Below are positions 38,318 to 48,619 of a stretch of DNA of 64,000 nucleotides, piece after piece. The stretch spans positions 1,116,001 through 1,180,000 of the forward strand of contig NZ_CP139300.1 of NCBI RefSeq assembly GCF_034093315.1. The letters run 5' to 3'. Below the pieces are notes generated by a model. That model was not told the DNA's origin, ran no database searches, and saw only the letters and a list, made by a program, of their open reading frames with translations. Made by a program: the position numbers and the translations under genes. The DNA is from Prochlorococcus sp. MIT 1314 (GTDB taxonomy: Bacteria; Cyanobacteriota; Cyanobacteriia; PCC-6307; Cyanobiaceae). Position 1 is the stretch's first letter. Each line of letters opens with the position of its first letter.

Positions 38318-38425
38318 TTTTTTTTTAAATTATTTAAATTTAGAATAAAGAAATGAAATAAAAAAACTTATTGAATTTAATTTACGAAAAAAGTATATTG
38401 TGTTTGTAAAAAGTTCCAAATTCCG

Positions 38426-39583
38426 ATGGAAATTATTTGTAATCAAAATGAGTTAAATAATGCTATTCAACTAGTAAGCAAAGCAGTTTCTTCAAGACCA
38501 ACTCATCCAATTCTTGCAAATATACTTTTAACAGCTGACCAAGGAACAAATAAAATAAGTTTGACAGGATTTGATCTTAATCTAGGAATTCAAACTTCTT
38601 TTGATGGAACTGTTAAAAATAGTGGTGCTATTACAATACCTTCAAAACTGTTATCTGAAATAGTAAATAAATTACCTAATGAGACCCCAGTTTCTTTGGA
38701 AGTAGATCAAAGTTCAGATAATATTTTAATCAAAAGTGATAGAGGTTCTTTTAATCTTAAAGGCATACCATCTGATGATTATCCCAATTTGCCATTTGTT
38801 GAAAGTGGTACTTCTTTAAATATTGATCCTAGTTCTTTTTTAAAAGCGTTAAAATCTACAATTTTTGCTAGTAGTAATGATGATTCAAAACAGTTACTTA
38901 CAGGGGTCAATTTTATATTTAAAAAAAATTATTTAGAGTCTGCTTCTACTGATGGACATAGACTAGCTGTTGCATTAATTGGTAAAAAAGAAAATTTGGA
39001 AAATAAAGAGAACTTACCTTTAAATGAAAGTGATTTATCTGTAACTATTCCAACTAGATCATTAAGAGAAATTGAAAAACTTGTATCTTTAAGAAGCTCA
39101 GAAAATTCAATTAAGCTTTTCTATGATAAAGGTCAGGTAGTGTTTATTTCTTCTAATCAAATAATTACAACAAGAACTCTTGAGGGTACCTATCCTAATT
39201 ACTCACAATTAATTCCTGATACTTTTTCTAAGATTTTTAATTTTAATACTAAAAAATTAATTGATGCATTAGAAAGAATTGCTGTTTTGGCTGATCAACA
39301 GAGTAGTGTTGTTAAAATTAAATTGGATAATACAGATTTAGCTTCAATAAGTGCAGATGCCCAAGATATTGGAAACGCAAATGAATCAGTACCTGTTTCT
39401 TACTCTGGTGAAAATTTTGATATTGCATTTAACGTTAGATATCTTTTAGAAGGTTTAAAAGTTATTGCTTCTGAAAATGTCCTTTTAAAGTGTAATCTTG
39501 CAACTACTCCCGCTGTTTTTGTGCCAGAAGATAATTTAAATTCTTTTACTTATTTAGTCATGCCTGTTCAGGTTCGTTCTTGA
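38426..39583 (+). CDS. dnaN: DNA polymerase III beta subunit (sliding clamp)
   Basis: Ring-shaped processivity clamp for the replicative polymerase. The 385 residues fold as three similar domains (about 1-120, 130-255, 260-385). Typical segments are ANILLTADQG, FNLKGIPSDDYPNLP, ASTDGHRLAVA, TRTLEGTYPNYSQLIP and the C-terminal YLVMPVQV. ATG 38426 opens the canonical MEIICNQNELNNAI. In Prochlorococcus genomes dnaN lies next to the origin, and dnaA is elsewhere, as it must be here. Confidence 0.98.
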   Translation: MEIICNQNELNNAIQLVSKAVSSRPTHPILANILLTADQGTNKISLTGFDLNLGIQTSFDGTVKNSGAITIPSKLLSEIVNKLPNETPVSLEVDQSSDNILIKSDRGSFNLKGIPSDDYPNLPFVESGTSLNIDPSSFLKALKSTIFASSNDDSKQLLTGVNFIFKKNYLESASTDGHRLAVALIGKKENLENKENLPLNESDLSVTIPTRSLREIEKLVSLRSSENSIKLFYDKGQVVFISSNQIITTRTLEGTYPNYSQLIPDTFSKIFNFNTKKLIDALERIAVLADQQSSVVKIKLDNTDLASISADAQDIGNANESVPVSYSGENFDIAFNVRYLLEGLKVIASENVLLKCNLATTPAVFVPEDNLNSFTYLVMPVQVRS

Positions 39584-39584
39584 T

Positions 39585-40292
39585 TTGAAGTTACCTAAAG
39601 AAATTTTATTAAGTGAATTACTAAATTACACTGTTAAGGGTAATATGGCCCTTAATTACGGAAATGGTGAAAATGTTTGGATGCATCCTCCAGTTCATCG
39701 GATTTTAGGATGGTACTCACGGCCTTCAAATTTTGATTTAAAACGAAATGTCTGGAGATTAAATCAAATTAGTCAAATAATAGATAATGAAATTTATGTC
39801 AAAGGTGATCCCGCTATTTCTGATTTAGCAACTTTAAATAGATTTCCAACTTTAATAGAAGCTAATCTGATCAATAAAAATGGCTCAAAAATAGGAGTTG
39901 TTGCAGATTTTTTATTTGAAATGAAAACAGGTAAAATTAAGTATTATTTAGTTTCTCGATCTAATCCTAAGATTCCAGGTTCTAGTAGATGGAAATTAAA
40001 TATTGAAAATATTAATGATCAACAACCTGGCTTAGTCTTTTGTGAAAGCAATTCTTTAGACGATTTATCTTTACTAAAATCAAGTATTAAAAATGAATTT
40101 TTGCAAAAAGGAAAAAAAATTATTGATAGATTTGATGATATGAAAAATATAGCTTCTAATAGACTGGAGGATTGGCTAGAAGAAGATGAAGATATAAACC
40201 AAAATTTAGAATTTAAACAAAAAAGTTTTTATAATGATGAAAGAAAATCAAGATCTTTTAGTGATAATAAAGAAGATGACCCTTGGATCTAA
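39585..40292 (+). CDS. PRC-barrel-like conserved protein
   Basis: A 235-residue soluble protein between dnaN and purL. The segment around residues 85-140 (LIEANLINKNGSKIGVVADFLFEMKTGKIKYYLVSR) looks like a PRC-barrel, a small beta-barrel domain found in RNA-processing and photosynthetic proteins. The C-terminal 60 residues are charged and probably disordered (DWLEEDEDIN, NDERKSRSF). The start is TTG one base after the dnaN stop, suggesting translational coupling; there is no ATG before residue 21. Function is unknown, though its place beside dnaN appears constant in the genus. Confidence 0.82.
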   Translation: MKLPKEILLSELLNYTVKGNMALNYGNGENVWMHPPVHRILGWYSRPSNFDLKRNVWRLNQISQIIDNEIYVKGDPAISDLATLNRFPTLIEANLINKNGSKIGVVADFLFEMKTGKIKYYLVSRSNPKIPGSSRWKLNIENINDQQPGLVFCESNSLDDLSLLKSSIKNEFLQKGKKIIDRFDDMKNIASNRLEDWLEEDEDINQNLEFKQKSFYNDERKSRSFSDNKEDDPWI

Positions 40293-40295
40293 AGA

Positions 40296-42635
40296 ATGAT
40301 AAATCCAGAAAATAATGATCTATATGATCTTAATGAAGCATTAAAAGTTGAAAATTTAACAATTAATGATTACGAAGAAATTTGTAAAAGATTAAAGAGA
40401 AAACCAAATAGGACAGAATTAGGAATGTTTGGTGTTATGTGGTCTGAACATTGTTGTTATAGAAATTCAAAACCTTTGTTATCCAAGTTTCCTACTAAAG
40501 GAAAAAATGTTTTGGTTGGCCCTGGAGAAAACGCTGGTGTCATTGATGTTGGGAATAGTCAAAAACTTGTTTTTAAAATAGAAAGTCATAATCATCCTTC
40601 TGCTATTGAACCTTTTCAAGGAGCGGCAACAGGGGTAGGAGGAATTTTAAGAGATATTTTTACAATGGGAGCAAGGCCAATTGCAGTATTAAATTCATTG
40701 AGGTTTGGAAATCTTGATAAATCATCAAATGTTGATTTGCTTAGGGGAGTTGTATCTGGTATTGCACATTATGGTAATTGTGTCGGGGTTCCAACTGTTG
40801 GGGGTGAAATTGATTTCGATGATAGTTATGCTGGTAATCCTTTAGTCAATGTTATGGCTTTAGGGCTTTTAGAGACTAATGAAATCGTTTGCTCTGGAGC
40901 TAAAAATGTAGGATCACCTGTACTATATGTTGGTAATACTACAGGTAAAGATGGCGTTGGCGGGGCTAGTTTTGCAAGTTCAGAATTAACTTCTAACTCC
41001 TTAGATGATAGACCTGCAGTGCAAGTAGGCGATCCATTTATTGAAAAAAGTCTTATAGAAGCTTGTTTAGATGCTTTTCAGACAGGAGATGTAATTGCAG
41101 CTCAAGATATGGGTGCAGCAGGATTAACTTGCAGTAGCGCAGAAATGGCTGCAAACGGAAATTTAGGGATATATATTGATTTGGATTTGGTTCCTTCTAG
41201 AGAAGATGATATGTCTGCATACCAATATTTATTATCTGAATCTCAAGAAAGAATGTTGTTTGTAGTTAAGGAAGAAAAGATTAATAAGCTTATTGATAAA
41301 TTTAAAAAATGGGGGTTATATGCCAAAGTGATTGGGGAAGTAATAGAGAATAAAGAGATTATTATTTCTCATAAAAATAAAATTGTTGCTCAAATTCCGA
41401 CTTCTGCTTTATCTGACGATACTCCTGTTAATGTTCGCAATGTAAGTAATAATCCACCTGAATATTTGTTACGTAAATGGGAATGGAAAGAAAAGAATTT
41501 ACCAGTAATTGATGAGGATAAAATATTTTCACTTATGGAAAATAAGAGTTTTTCTTATTCTCAAATCATTCTAAAACTTTTGTCTAATCCCTCTATAGCT
41601 TCTAAAAGATGGATCTATAAACAATATGATTCTCAAGTGCAATCAAATACAGTTTTTAAACCTGGAGAATCAGATGCAGCTGTAATAAGATTACGAGAAC
41701 AAAATCAAAAACAAAAAAATAAAGTTTTTTCTGGTGTTGCTGCTTCAGTTGACTGTAATAGTAGATGGGTTTATCTTGATCCATTTAGAGGATCTATTGC
41801 TGCAGTAGCAGAATCAGCAAGAAATGTTAGTTGTGTTGGGGCTGAACCATTAGCAATTACAAATAACTTGAACTTTTCTTCTCCAGAGAATGAAATAGGA
41901 TATTGGCAACTTTCATCTTCATGTAATGGAATTTCTGAAGCCTGTAAAGCCTTAGAAACTCCTGTTACAGGAGGCAATGTATCTTTATATAATGAATCGA
42001 AAAATAATGATAATAAAGTTACTCCTATTTATCCTACTCCAGTGATTGGAATGGTTGGGAAGATAGATAATATTGAAAAAGCTATAAGCAGTAAATGGAA
42101 AAATATTAATGACCAAATATGGTTAATTGGATCTTATAAGTCAGAAACGACAATTGCAGCTAGTTCATATTTGGAATATTTTCATGGAAAAATTACAGGG
42201 CGTCCTCCAAAAATCGATTTGCAGGATGAAAAGTTTTGCCAGAGTTTTTTAAGAAATGCGATTTTAAAAAGTTTTGTAGTTTCTTCTCACGATATTAGCG
42301 ATGGTGGTTTAGCTATAGCTTTAGCAGAGTGTTGTGTTTTGTCCTCAAAAGGTGCAACTATAGAATTGAAGAAAGATATTAATAGAGATGATAATTTATT
42401 GTTTGCAGAAGGAGGTTCTAGAATTATTTTTTCAATAGACAAAATTAAAGAACAAGAATGGCTTAATTACTTAAACAAAATTCAAATAAATTCTCACTCA
42501 AGCGTATATTTAAAAAAAATAGGATATGTTTCTGGTGAAAAGCTTAAGATAAAAATTCAAGATAAAAATATCTGCAATATTAGGGTTGAGGAATTAACCG
42601 AAAAATTTAATAATAGTATTTCAGGTAACTTTTAA
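40296..42635 (+). CDS. purL: Phosphoribosylformylglycinamidine synthase subunit PurL
   Basis: ATP-dependent subunit that amidates FGAR to FGAM in purine synthesis, using ammonia from PurQ with PurS as adaptor. The 779-residue length is the small PurL type without a fused glutaminase. Motifs include MWSEHCCYRNSKPLL, the KIESHNHPSAIEPFQGAATGVGG nucleotide region (split here by description), VQVGDPF and DISDGGLAIALAE. It begins 3 nt after the PRC-barrel gene and precedes purF. purQ and purS are not in the window. Confidence 0.98.
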   Translation: MINPENNDLYDLNEALKVENLTINDYEEICKRLKRKPNRTELGMFGVMWSEHCCYRNSKPLLSKFPTKGKNVLVGPGENAGVIDVGNSQKLVFKIESHNHPSAIEPFQGAATGVGGILRDIFTMGARPIAVLNSLRFGNLDKSSNVDLLRGVVSGIAHYGNCVGVPTVGGEIDFDDSYAGNPLVNVMALGLLETNEIVCSGAKNVGSPVLYVGNTTGKDGVGGASFASSELTSNSLDDRPAVQVGDPFIEKSLIEACLDAFQTGDVIAAQDMGAAGLTCSSAEMAANGNLGIYIDLDLVPSREDDMSAYQYLLSESQERMLFVVKEEKINKLIDKFKKWGLYAKVIGEVIENKEIIISHKNKIVAQIPTSALSDDTPVNVRNVSNNPPEYLLRKWEWKEKNLPVIDEDKIFSLMENKSFSYSQIILKLLSNPSIASKRWIYKQYDSQVQSNTVFKPGESDAAVIRLREQNQKQKNKVFSGVAASVDCNSRWVYLDPFRGSIAAVAESARNVSCVGAEPLAITNNLNFSSPENEIGYWQLSSSCNGISEACKALETPVTGGNVSLYNESKNNDNKVTPIYPTPVIGMVGKIDNIEKAISSKWKNINDQIWLIGSYKSETTIAASSYLEYFHGKITGRPPKIDLQDEKFCQSFLRNAILKSFVVSSHDISDGGLAIALAECCVLSSKGATIELKKDINRDDNLLFAEGGSRIIFSIDKIKEQEWLNYLNKIQINSHSSVYLKKIGYVSGEKLKIKIQDKNICNIRVEELTEKFNNSISGNF

Positions 42636-42683
42636 AATATGAAAAAATTTTTTCAACTATCAAAATTTTTAAGAAATTAAGTT

Positions 42684-44144
42684 ATGTGCGGAATAGTTGG
42701 AATCGTGTCTTCAGATGATGTAAATCAACAAATTTACGATAGTCTTTTGCTTCTACAGCATAGAGGTCAAGACTCAACAGGTATAGCTACAATGGAAAAT
42801 ACTATTTTCCATATACATAAGGCTAAAGGTCAGGTTAATACTGCTTATAGAACTAGAGATATGAGGAATTTAATTGGCAAAATTGGTTTAGGTCATGTTA
42901 GGTATGCAACAAAGGGGTCAGCTGAAAGTGTAGAGGAAGCACAGCCTTTTTATGTTAACGCTCCTTATGGAATTGTTTTGATACATAATGGCAACTTGAC
43001 AAATACTAGAGATTTAGAAAAACAATTATTTAATATTGATAAACGGCATACAAATTCTTCAAGTGATACTGAAATGCTATTAAATGTATTTGCAACAGAA
43101 TTGCAAGAACAAATTCATAATCAAGAATTAGAACCTGATATTATTTTTGATGCTGTTAAATCTTTACATAAAAGAATTCAGGGATCATATGCTTCTATTG
43201 CATTAATTTCAGGACATGGTTTGTTAGCTTTCAGAGATCCCTTTGGTATTAGACCTTTAGTTATAGGAAAGAGGTTTTCATTAACTACAAATAAAGAAGA
43301 GTGGATGGTTGCTAGCGAATCTCTAGTTCTTGAGAATAACGATTATCAAGTAGTTAGAGATGTAGATCCTGGAGAAGCTATTTTTATAAATCTTAATGGT
43401 GAGCTTTTTTCTAAGCAATGTTCTGAAAACCCAAAGTTATGTCCCTGTGCTTTTGAATATGTTTATTTAGCGAGGCCAGATTCAATCATGAATGGAATTT
43501 CCGTTTATAAAGCTCGTTTAAAAATGGGAGATTATTTGTCTGAAACAATAAAAGAAACAATTAATTCTGGAGATGTTGATGTTGTAATGCCTATTCCTGA
43601 TTCTTCTCGACCTGCGGCTATGCAAGTTGCAAGACAGTTAGGGATAGAATATAGAGAAGGTTTTTTTAAAAATAGATATGTTGGTAGAACATTCATAATG
43701 CCTGGCCAGCAGAAACGTAAGAAATCTGTGAGACAAAAATTAAATGCAATGAGTGCAGAGTTTAAAAATAAAAATGTATTAATTGTAGATGACTCAATAG
43801 TAAGAGGTACTACATCAAAAGAAATTGTTCAGATGGCTAAAGATGCAGGAGCAAATAAAGTTTTTTTTACATCAGCGGCACCCCCTGTTCGCTTTCCCCA
43901 TGTTTATGGAATTAATATGCCTAACAGAGTTGAATTAATAGCCCATGATAGAACAATAAGTGAAATTGCTAGTCAACTTGAAATTGATAACCTCGTTTAT
44001 CAAAGTGTTGAAAATTTACGAAAATCTATATTAAGTGACTCAGCTATTGAAGATTTGGAGATGAGTTGCTTTACTGGTTCTTATGTAACAGGAACAGTAA
44101 ATCAAGAGTACTTAAATTGGGTAGAAAATGAATATAAATCTTAG
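42684..44144 (+). CDS. purF: Amidophosphoribosyltransferase
   Basis: First committed step of purine synthesis: PRPP plus glutamine to phosphoribosylamine. MCGIVGIVS places the nucleophile Cys2 at the very N-terminus, so no propeptide needs removal. The Ntn-glutaminase domain (about 1-230) has [11 protein letters not shown] and GLGHVRYAT; the phosphoribosyltransferase domain has [16 protein letters not shown]. Compared with the B. subtilis enzyme, the 4Fe-4S ligand set looks incomplete: Cys462 in MSCFTG remains, but its partner three residues before is Glu459, and the PCFYG cysteine reads PHVYG. The cluster is probably absent. It ends 4 bp inside the convergent topoisomerase gene. Confidence 0.97.
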   Translation: MCGIVGIVSSDDVNQQIYDSLLLLQHRGQDSTGIATMENTIFHIHKAKGQVNTAYRTRDMRNLIGKIGLGHVRYATKGSAESVEEAQPFYVNAPYGIVLIHNGNLTNTRDLEKQLFNIDKRHTNSSSDTEMLLNVFATELQEQIHNQELEPDIIFDAVKSLHKRIQGSYASIALISGHGLLAFRDPFGIRPLVIGKRFSLTTNKEEWMVASESLVLENNDYQVVRDVDPGEAIFINLNGELFSKQCSENPKLCPCAFEYVYLARPDSIMNGISVYKARLKMGDYLSETIKETINSGDVDVVMPIPDSSRPAAMQVARQLGIEYREGFFKNRYVGRTFIMPGQQKRKKSVRQKLNAMSAEFKNKNVLIVDDSIVRGTTSKEIVQMAKDAGANKVFFTSAAPPVRFPHVYGINMPNRVELIAHDRTISEIASQLEIDNLVYQSVENLRKSILSDSAIEDLEMSCFTGSYVTGTVNQEYLNWVENEYKS

Positions 44145-46582
44145 TCGATAAAGTGTTCAAGTCTAAAACAATTTTCAAGATGTTCGTCTTTGTCTAATCT
44201 TAAAAAGTCAATTAAAAAATTTGTTCTATTAGATTTGAAATTGAGTTTATTAAAATCTAATCTAGCCGATTTATTTTTATTAGTTTCAATATCCAGGTAA
44301 TGGTTACTTGGTAATATTTTGAGGAAGTAATCGTTTTTAAGTTGGATTTTTTCATTTAAATATCCCAAACTGTATTCATTTGCGTAATAAATCTCATTAC
44401 TATTTATACAAAAGATTGTTCCTTGCATAGAAACTAAATAAATATTTTCTCCATTTTGGAATGGACAACAAGAAACAATTTTTTCAGTTGGCAAAAGTTT
44501 TGCAAGCATTAATCCTTGAGATTGTTTAGTAGTTGGCGTTAAAAATTGATTTGATAAATTAAATTTAAAAATTCTTCCTATTGAGGTTAATATCATTAAA
44601 TTTTTTTCTTCATTAGAAATAAATGAATCAATTGTCTTTATATTATTTTTTAATTTTGTAATTGCGAAAGATCGATTACTTTTAATCATATCCTCATCAA
44701 ATAAAACTTTTTTAAATCTTCCATCTGAATTTAAGATACATATATAATTTTTAATCCCTTTTTTAATTAAATGAAAATTTATTATTTCATTAGAATTTAT
44801 ATTTCCAAGGATTTTATTATCTAATTTATAGTCATTATTTATATTTGACTCCCAATCAATTTTAAAAACTTTTCCAGAGTAAGTAATACCAATTATTTTT
44901 ATATTTTTATCAATATTACAAATAAATTTTTGTATGTTTTTATTTTCTATAATTTTATTTCCATCTTCAAATGATTTCTTGTAATTAAGTAAATTCATTT
45001 TCCTTAAATATAGTCTATTGTCTATGTATAATTTAGTTTTTTTATTTATATACTCTTCTAATATCTGATTATTAAGTGTTTCCAATTCTTCATTCTGATT
45101 AATATTTTTAAGTAATTTTGTTTTTCTTTTGACATTATATTTTTTCTTTAATTTTAATAATTCTTCTATCAGTAATTCAAGTAATAATTTTCTTTTATTC
45201 AATAATGTTTGATAATAATTCTTTTTTTCTAGTAATTTTTTGATATCGTCTTCTATTTGATTTCTTTCTAGATTTGTTAATTTTTTTAATGGCATATCTA
45301 AAACAGAATTTGCTTGTTTTTCAGTTAAGAAAAAGTTATCAATTAGTTTTGATTTAGCTTCCGCAGAATTTTCTGAGTCTTCAATAATATCAATTATTTT
45401 TTTTATGTCTTTTGTAGCTTTAGATAAACCTTCTAATATTTCTAGTTTTTCAAGAGTATTTTTTAGAAAATAATTAGTTCTTTTTCTAATTGTTTCTTCT
45501 CGAAATTCAAGAAAATAGTTGAGATATTGCTTTAAGTTTAGTTGGACAGGCTTTCCTTTAATTAAAGCTAAAAATATTGCACCAAAGTTTGTTTGTAGAG
45601 TTGTTTTTTTGTATAAATTAGAAATTACAATTTCAGCGTTAGAATCTTTTTTTAACTCTATTACAATTCTCATTCCATCTCTATCGCTCTCATCCCTAAT
45701 ATCAGATATTCCATTTATTTTGTGTGAATTAATAAGTTCCGCTAGTTTTTCAATCCAACCTGCTTTACTAATTTGATAAGGAAGTTCTGTAATGATTAAT
45801 GCATTTTTTTTATGTTTACCTTTGCCTAAATTTATTTCTTCTTTATTGATAACTCCTCTTATCGATATTGATCCTTTTCCTGTTTTATAAAGTTCCTCTA
45901 TAGATTGATTACAAATTAATTCTCCACCTGTAGGGAAATCAGGACCTTTAATAATGTTAGAAAGTTTTTTATCACTTACATCTTTATTTTCTACTAAAGC
46001 AATTAAACCATCTACTATTTCTCCTATATTGTGAGGGGGAATGTTTGTGGCCATTCCAACCGCAATACCGGATGATCCGTTTAATAATAAAAATGGAAGT
46101 TGGGCTGGGAGCACATCTGGTTCTTTTTGTGATCCGTCAAAGTTATTAGAGAAATTTACTGTTGCTGATCCAATTTCTTCAAGAAATCCTTCGTGGGCTA
46201 TCGGAGCCAATCTGGTCTCAGTGTATCTCATTGCTGCTGGTGGATCATTATCCACTGATCCAAAATTTCCATGGCCGTCTAAAGTTGGATATTTAGTTGA
46301 AAAATTCTGTACGAGCCTTACTAAGGCATCATATACTGCTTGATCTCCATGAGGATGGTACTTTCCAAGTACATCTCCGACAACTCTCGCACACTTTCTA
46401 AATGGTCTATCTGGTGTTAAACCTAATTCGTACATAGCAAATAGTATTCTTCTCTGTACAGGTTTAAGGCCATCTCTTGCATCAGGAAGAGCACGTCCAA
46501 CTATTACACTCATTGCATACTCCAGATAAGAACGTTTCATTTCTTCTTGGAGTGAGATAGAAGTGAATTTTTTCTTATCCAT
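44141..46582 (-). CDS. parC: DNA gyrase/topoisomerase IV subunit A, ParC-like
   Basis: Cleavage-reunion subunit of a type IIA topoisomerase. The winged-helix core has [35 protein letters not shown] and the catalytic Tyr120 in [10 protein letters not shown]. The Q81 in HGDQAVYD replaces the serine typical of E. coli GyrA. The C-terminal beta-pinwheel (about 500-813) is present, but I cannot find a GyrA-box (QRRGGKG-like), which points to topoisomerase IV-type activity rather than supercoiling. A second, true gyrA would then lie outside the window. The long middle region is very rich in Lys and Asn. Confidence 0.9.
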   Translation of the reverse strand: MDKKKFTSISLQEEMKRSYLEYAMSVIVGRALPDARDGLKPVQRRILFAMYELGLTPDRPFRKCARVVGDVLGKYHPHGDQAVYDALVRLVQNFSTKYPTLDGHGNFGSVDNDPPAAMRYTETRLAPIAHEGFLEEIGSATVNFSNNFDGSQKEPDVLPAQLPFLLLNGSSGIAVGMATNIPPHNIGEIVDGLIALVENKDVSDKKLSNIIKGPDFPTGGELICNQSIEELYKTGKGSISIRGVINKEEINLGKGKHKKNALIITELPYQISKAGWIEKLAELINSHKINGISDIRDESDRDGMRIVIELKKDSNAEIVISNLYKKTTLQTNFGAIFLALIKGKPVQLNLKQYLNYFLEFREETIRKRTNYFLKNTLEKLEILEGLSKATKDIKKIIDIIEDSENSAEAKSKLIDNFFLTEKQANSVLDMPLKKLTNLERNQIEDDIKKLLEKKNYYQTLLNKRKLLLELLIEELLKLKKKYNVKRKTKLLKNINQNEELETLNNQILEEYINKKTKLYIDNRLYLRKMNLLNYKKSFEDGNKIIENKNIQKFICNIDKNIKIIGITYSGKVFKIDWESNINNDYKLDNKILGNINSNEIINFHLIKKGIKNYICILNSDGRFKKVLFDEDMIKSNRSFAITKLKNNIKTIDSFISNEEKNLMILTSIGRIFKFNLSNQFLTPTTKQSQGLMLAKLLPTEKIVSCCPFQNGENIYLVSMQGTIFCINSNEIYYANEYSLGYLNEKIQLKNDYFLKILPSNHYLDIETNKNKSARLDFNKLNFKSNRTNFLIDFLRLDKDEHLENCFRLEHFID

Positions 46583-46659
46583 TAGAGTGCAAAATTGAAT
46601 ACGTATTGATTAACTAAATTAAGACTAATAGGTAAACAAATTTTTACCAGTATTGCAAA

Positions 46660-47523
46660 TTAAGAAGATGCATTTATTTTAGATTTTGCAAGTATTACGT
46701 CTTTTTTAAGTTGTTCATTTTGTAAAAGGATTTCAGTTGAGGTTTGCAATTTATCTCCCCATAATTGTTCTTTTCTAAAATCATAATTAACATATTTAGG
46801 ATCTTTATCTAAAGCTTTTTTTGCTAGTTTAATCGCCAATTGAATATTGTTAATTTTTAAACATGAGGCAAGTCCTAATAATGGTTCAGCATTGTCTTCA
46901 ATTGCTATTGCCTTTTCAAAAAAAATTTTTGCTAGATCTATGTTGTTTTTCTCAAAATAAGCTAAACCTTGATTATTGATTGCTTGCCAGAAATCAGGTT
47001 TTATTTTTACAGATTTATCAAACAACTTGATAGCTTCTAAGTAATTTTTTTCCATTAAAAAAATATTCCCTAATTGAAAAATAGCTTTATGGTTATTTGG
47101 TTCAATACTTAATCCTTTTTCTAGTGCATTTTTTGCATTTATTTGTTGTGAAATTTGTAAGTAAATATTACTTTTAGCAAAGTAAATTTCGCTAATATTT
47201 GAATTAATTTTTTGTGCTTTATTTAGAGAATTTAATGCGTCTTTGTATAGCTTATTAGCTACCTGTGCTTCAGATAAAATTAACCATATTTTTTCATCTT
47301 TTGCATTTATCTTTACAGCTAATTTTGCTAAGTTAAGACTGTCTTTATATTGTCCAAAAAAAAGAAGTTGATATGCACTTTTGCCAATAGATAAGCTTTC
47401 TTTTTGTAAATTTTTTATTGTCGGAAAATAGTAATATGGAACAATTGATTTAACTTTGTCTATTTTAAAAAAGGAATAACTTATCAAAGAAACGCAAAGT
47501 ATCTTTATTAAAACTTTTTTCAT
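46660..47523 (-). CDS. TPR-repeat protein, membrane-anchored
   Basis: A 287-residue protein with an N-terminal hydrophobic anchor or signal (VLIKILCVSLISYSFFKI) and then about five or six 34-residue tetratricopeptide repeats, e.g. KIWLILSEAQVANKLYKDAL and AIFQLGNIFLMEKNYLEAI. TPRs bind other proteins; the partner is unknown. The start overlaps the stop of queG by 4 bp (ATGA), so they are co-translated, which is positional evidence only. Confidence 0.85.
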   Translation of the reverse strand: MKKVLIKILCVSLISYSFFKIDKVKSIVPYYYFPTIKNLQKESLSIGKSAYQLLFFGQYKDSLNLAKLAVKINAKDEKIWLILSEAQVANKLYKDALNSLNKAQKINSNISEIYFAKSNIYLQISQQINAKNALEKGLSIEPNNHKAIFQLGNIFLMEKNYLEAIKLFDKSVKIKPDFWQAINNQGLAYFEKNNIDLAKIFFEKAIAIEDNAEPLLGLASCLKINNIQLAIKLAKKALDKDPKYVNYDFRKEQLWGDKLQTSTEILLQNEQLKKDVILAKSKINASS

Positions 47524-48473
47524 ATTTTCATATTTTTATTTTTTAAATTTGCCTTTATGTTTCTTTTCCACATCCATGGTTTAATTCTTTTTAATGTAGT
47601 TCCTTTAAGATTTTCTTCCCAAGTTCTATTATCCCAATTTAACGAATCAATATTAAGATTTTTAATCCATTCTTTAGGAGTTGTTTCAAAAGTATTGTTG
47701 TATGGCACCGACTTATTCCAAGGGCATACATCTTGACAAATATCACATCCTGCAACCCATCCATTTAAATTTTCTTCTATTTTTTTTGGGATAGTTTTTT
47801 CTCTACTTTCTATTGTGTGATAGGCAATGCATAGGTTTGATTGTATTACAAAGGGTTCAATTATTGCTTTTGTGGGACAATTTTCAATACAAAGATCACA
47901 TTTTCCGCAAAGTGCTTTATGAGGTTTATCTGCTATTAAATCTTTTGTAAGGATCATAAAACCTAAAGTAAACCAAGAACCATTTTTTTTGTTTATTAAA
48001 TTACTATTTTTACCTATCCAACCAAGACCTGATTCTTCAGCCCATGCTTTTTCAAGAAGTGGAGAAGTATCAACACATATTTTCCATTTGCAGTCTGGAA
48101 TTTCTAGGTTGATCCACTCACCAATTTTTTTTAATTTTTTGTAAATTACTTTATGATAGTCTTCTCCTTGACTAAATTTTCCAACTTTGAGGAGATTATT
48201 ATTACTGTGTGAATTAATGTAAGCAAATCCTACGCTTAGAACACTTTTTGCATCTTCAAGAAGTGAGCCTATGTTTTTTCTTCTTTCTGCTTCCATCCAT
48301 TTCATTTCAGCATGGTAGTTATTTGATAACCATCTTTCTAAAGCATCTGTTCTTAATTTTATTCGCGAACTGCCTGGTATTGAAGCAATTCCGGCTAATG
48401 TAAAACCTTCAAAAATTGCTCTTTCTTTTAATTTTTTACTTATTTCTTCTTTTTTTTGAATGGTATCTATCAT
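47520..48473 (-). CDS. queG: Epoxyqueuosine reductase
   Basis: Cobalamin-dependent iron-sulfur enzyme reducing epoxyqueuosine to queuosine in tRNA. The ferredoxin-like region has two 4Fe-4S sets: CGKCDLCIENCP and CDICQDVCPWN. The cobalamin-domain segments GLGWIGKNSNLI and DTSPLLEKAWAEE are typical of QueG. It completes the pathway begun by queE and queC at 5-6.5 kb. The requirement for a cobamide links it to the corrin pathway (cobA at 8.6 kb). Length 317 is a little short of some homologues because the C-terminal HEAT region is absent. Confidence 0.95.
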   Translation of the reverse strand: MIDTIQKKEEISKKLKERAIFEGFTLAGIASIPGSSRIKLRTDALERWLSNNYHAEMKWMEAERRKNIGSLLEDAKSVLSVGFAYINSHSNNNLLKVGKFSQGEDYHKVIYKKLKKIGEWINLEIPDCKWKICVDTSPLLEKAWAEESGLGWIGKNSNLINKKNGSWFTLGFMILTKDLIADKPHKALCGKCDLCIENCPTKAIIEPFVIQSNLCIAYHTIESREKTIPKKIEENLNGWVAGCDICQDVCPWNKSVPYNNTFETTPKEWIKNLNIDSLNWDNRTWEENLKGTTLKRIKPWMWKRNIKANLKNKNMKI

Positions 48474-48619
48474 TGCTTTATTATTTATAGCATTTCTTTG
48501 AAAATTTATTTTTGAAGAAGAAACTAATAAATAATTTAAATTTATTAAAAAAAAATATATCCTAACTAACTAAAAACAGTTAAATTATTAGTAAAGTTAA
48601 TACAGTTAGAAACGTTATT

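Larger units (their letters stand above)
38088..38425. other. Candidate chromosomal replication origin (oriC), 338-bp gene-free gap
   Basis: This is the only gap over 300 bp. It holds four DnaA-box-like 9-mers (38108-38116 minus; 38227-38235, 38281-38289 and 38290-38298 plus), a CTA x5 run directly after the last box (38303-38317), a T9 run (38318-38326) and then about 100 bp of AT-rich DNA up to dnaN. Two copies of TTTGTTGAAAA (38136-38146 and 38167-38177) lie in between. dnaN adjacency, box content and the change of strand composition across the gap agree with an origin. No tRNA or ORF of note is seen here. The dnaN promoter must also lie in this gap. Confidence 0.82.

Noticed and set aside
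42640..42655. 16-nt perfect palindrome TGAAAAAATTTTTTCA between purL and purF
   Set aside because: A-tract/T-tract palindromes of this size arise easily at 30% G+C; nothing else supports an operator or terminator.
45519..46343. Plus-strand ORFs of 85 and 100 residues within the topoisomerase gene
   Set aside because: Antisense to a strongly conserved coding region; no start signals.
48474..48619. Repeated CAGTTA elements before the DUF502 gene
   Set aside because: Hexamers are too short and frequent in AT-rich DNA to support a regulatory site.
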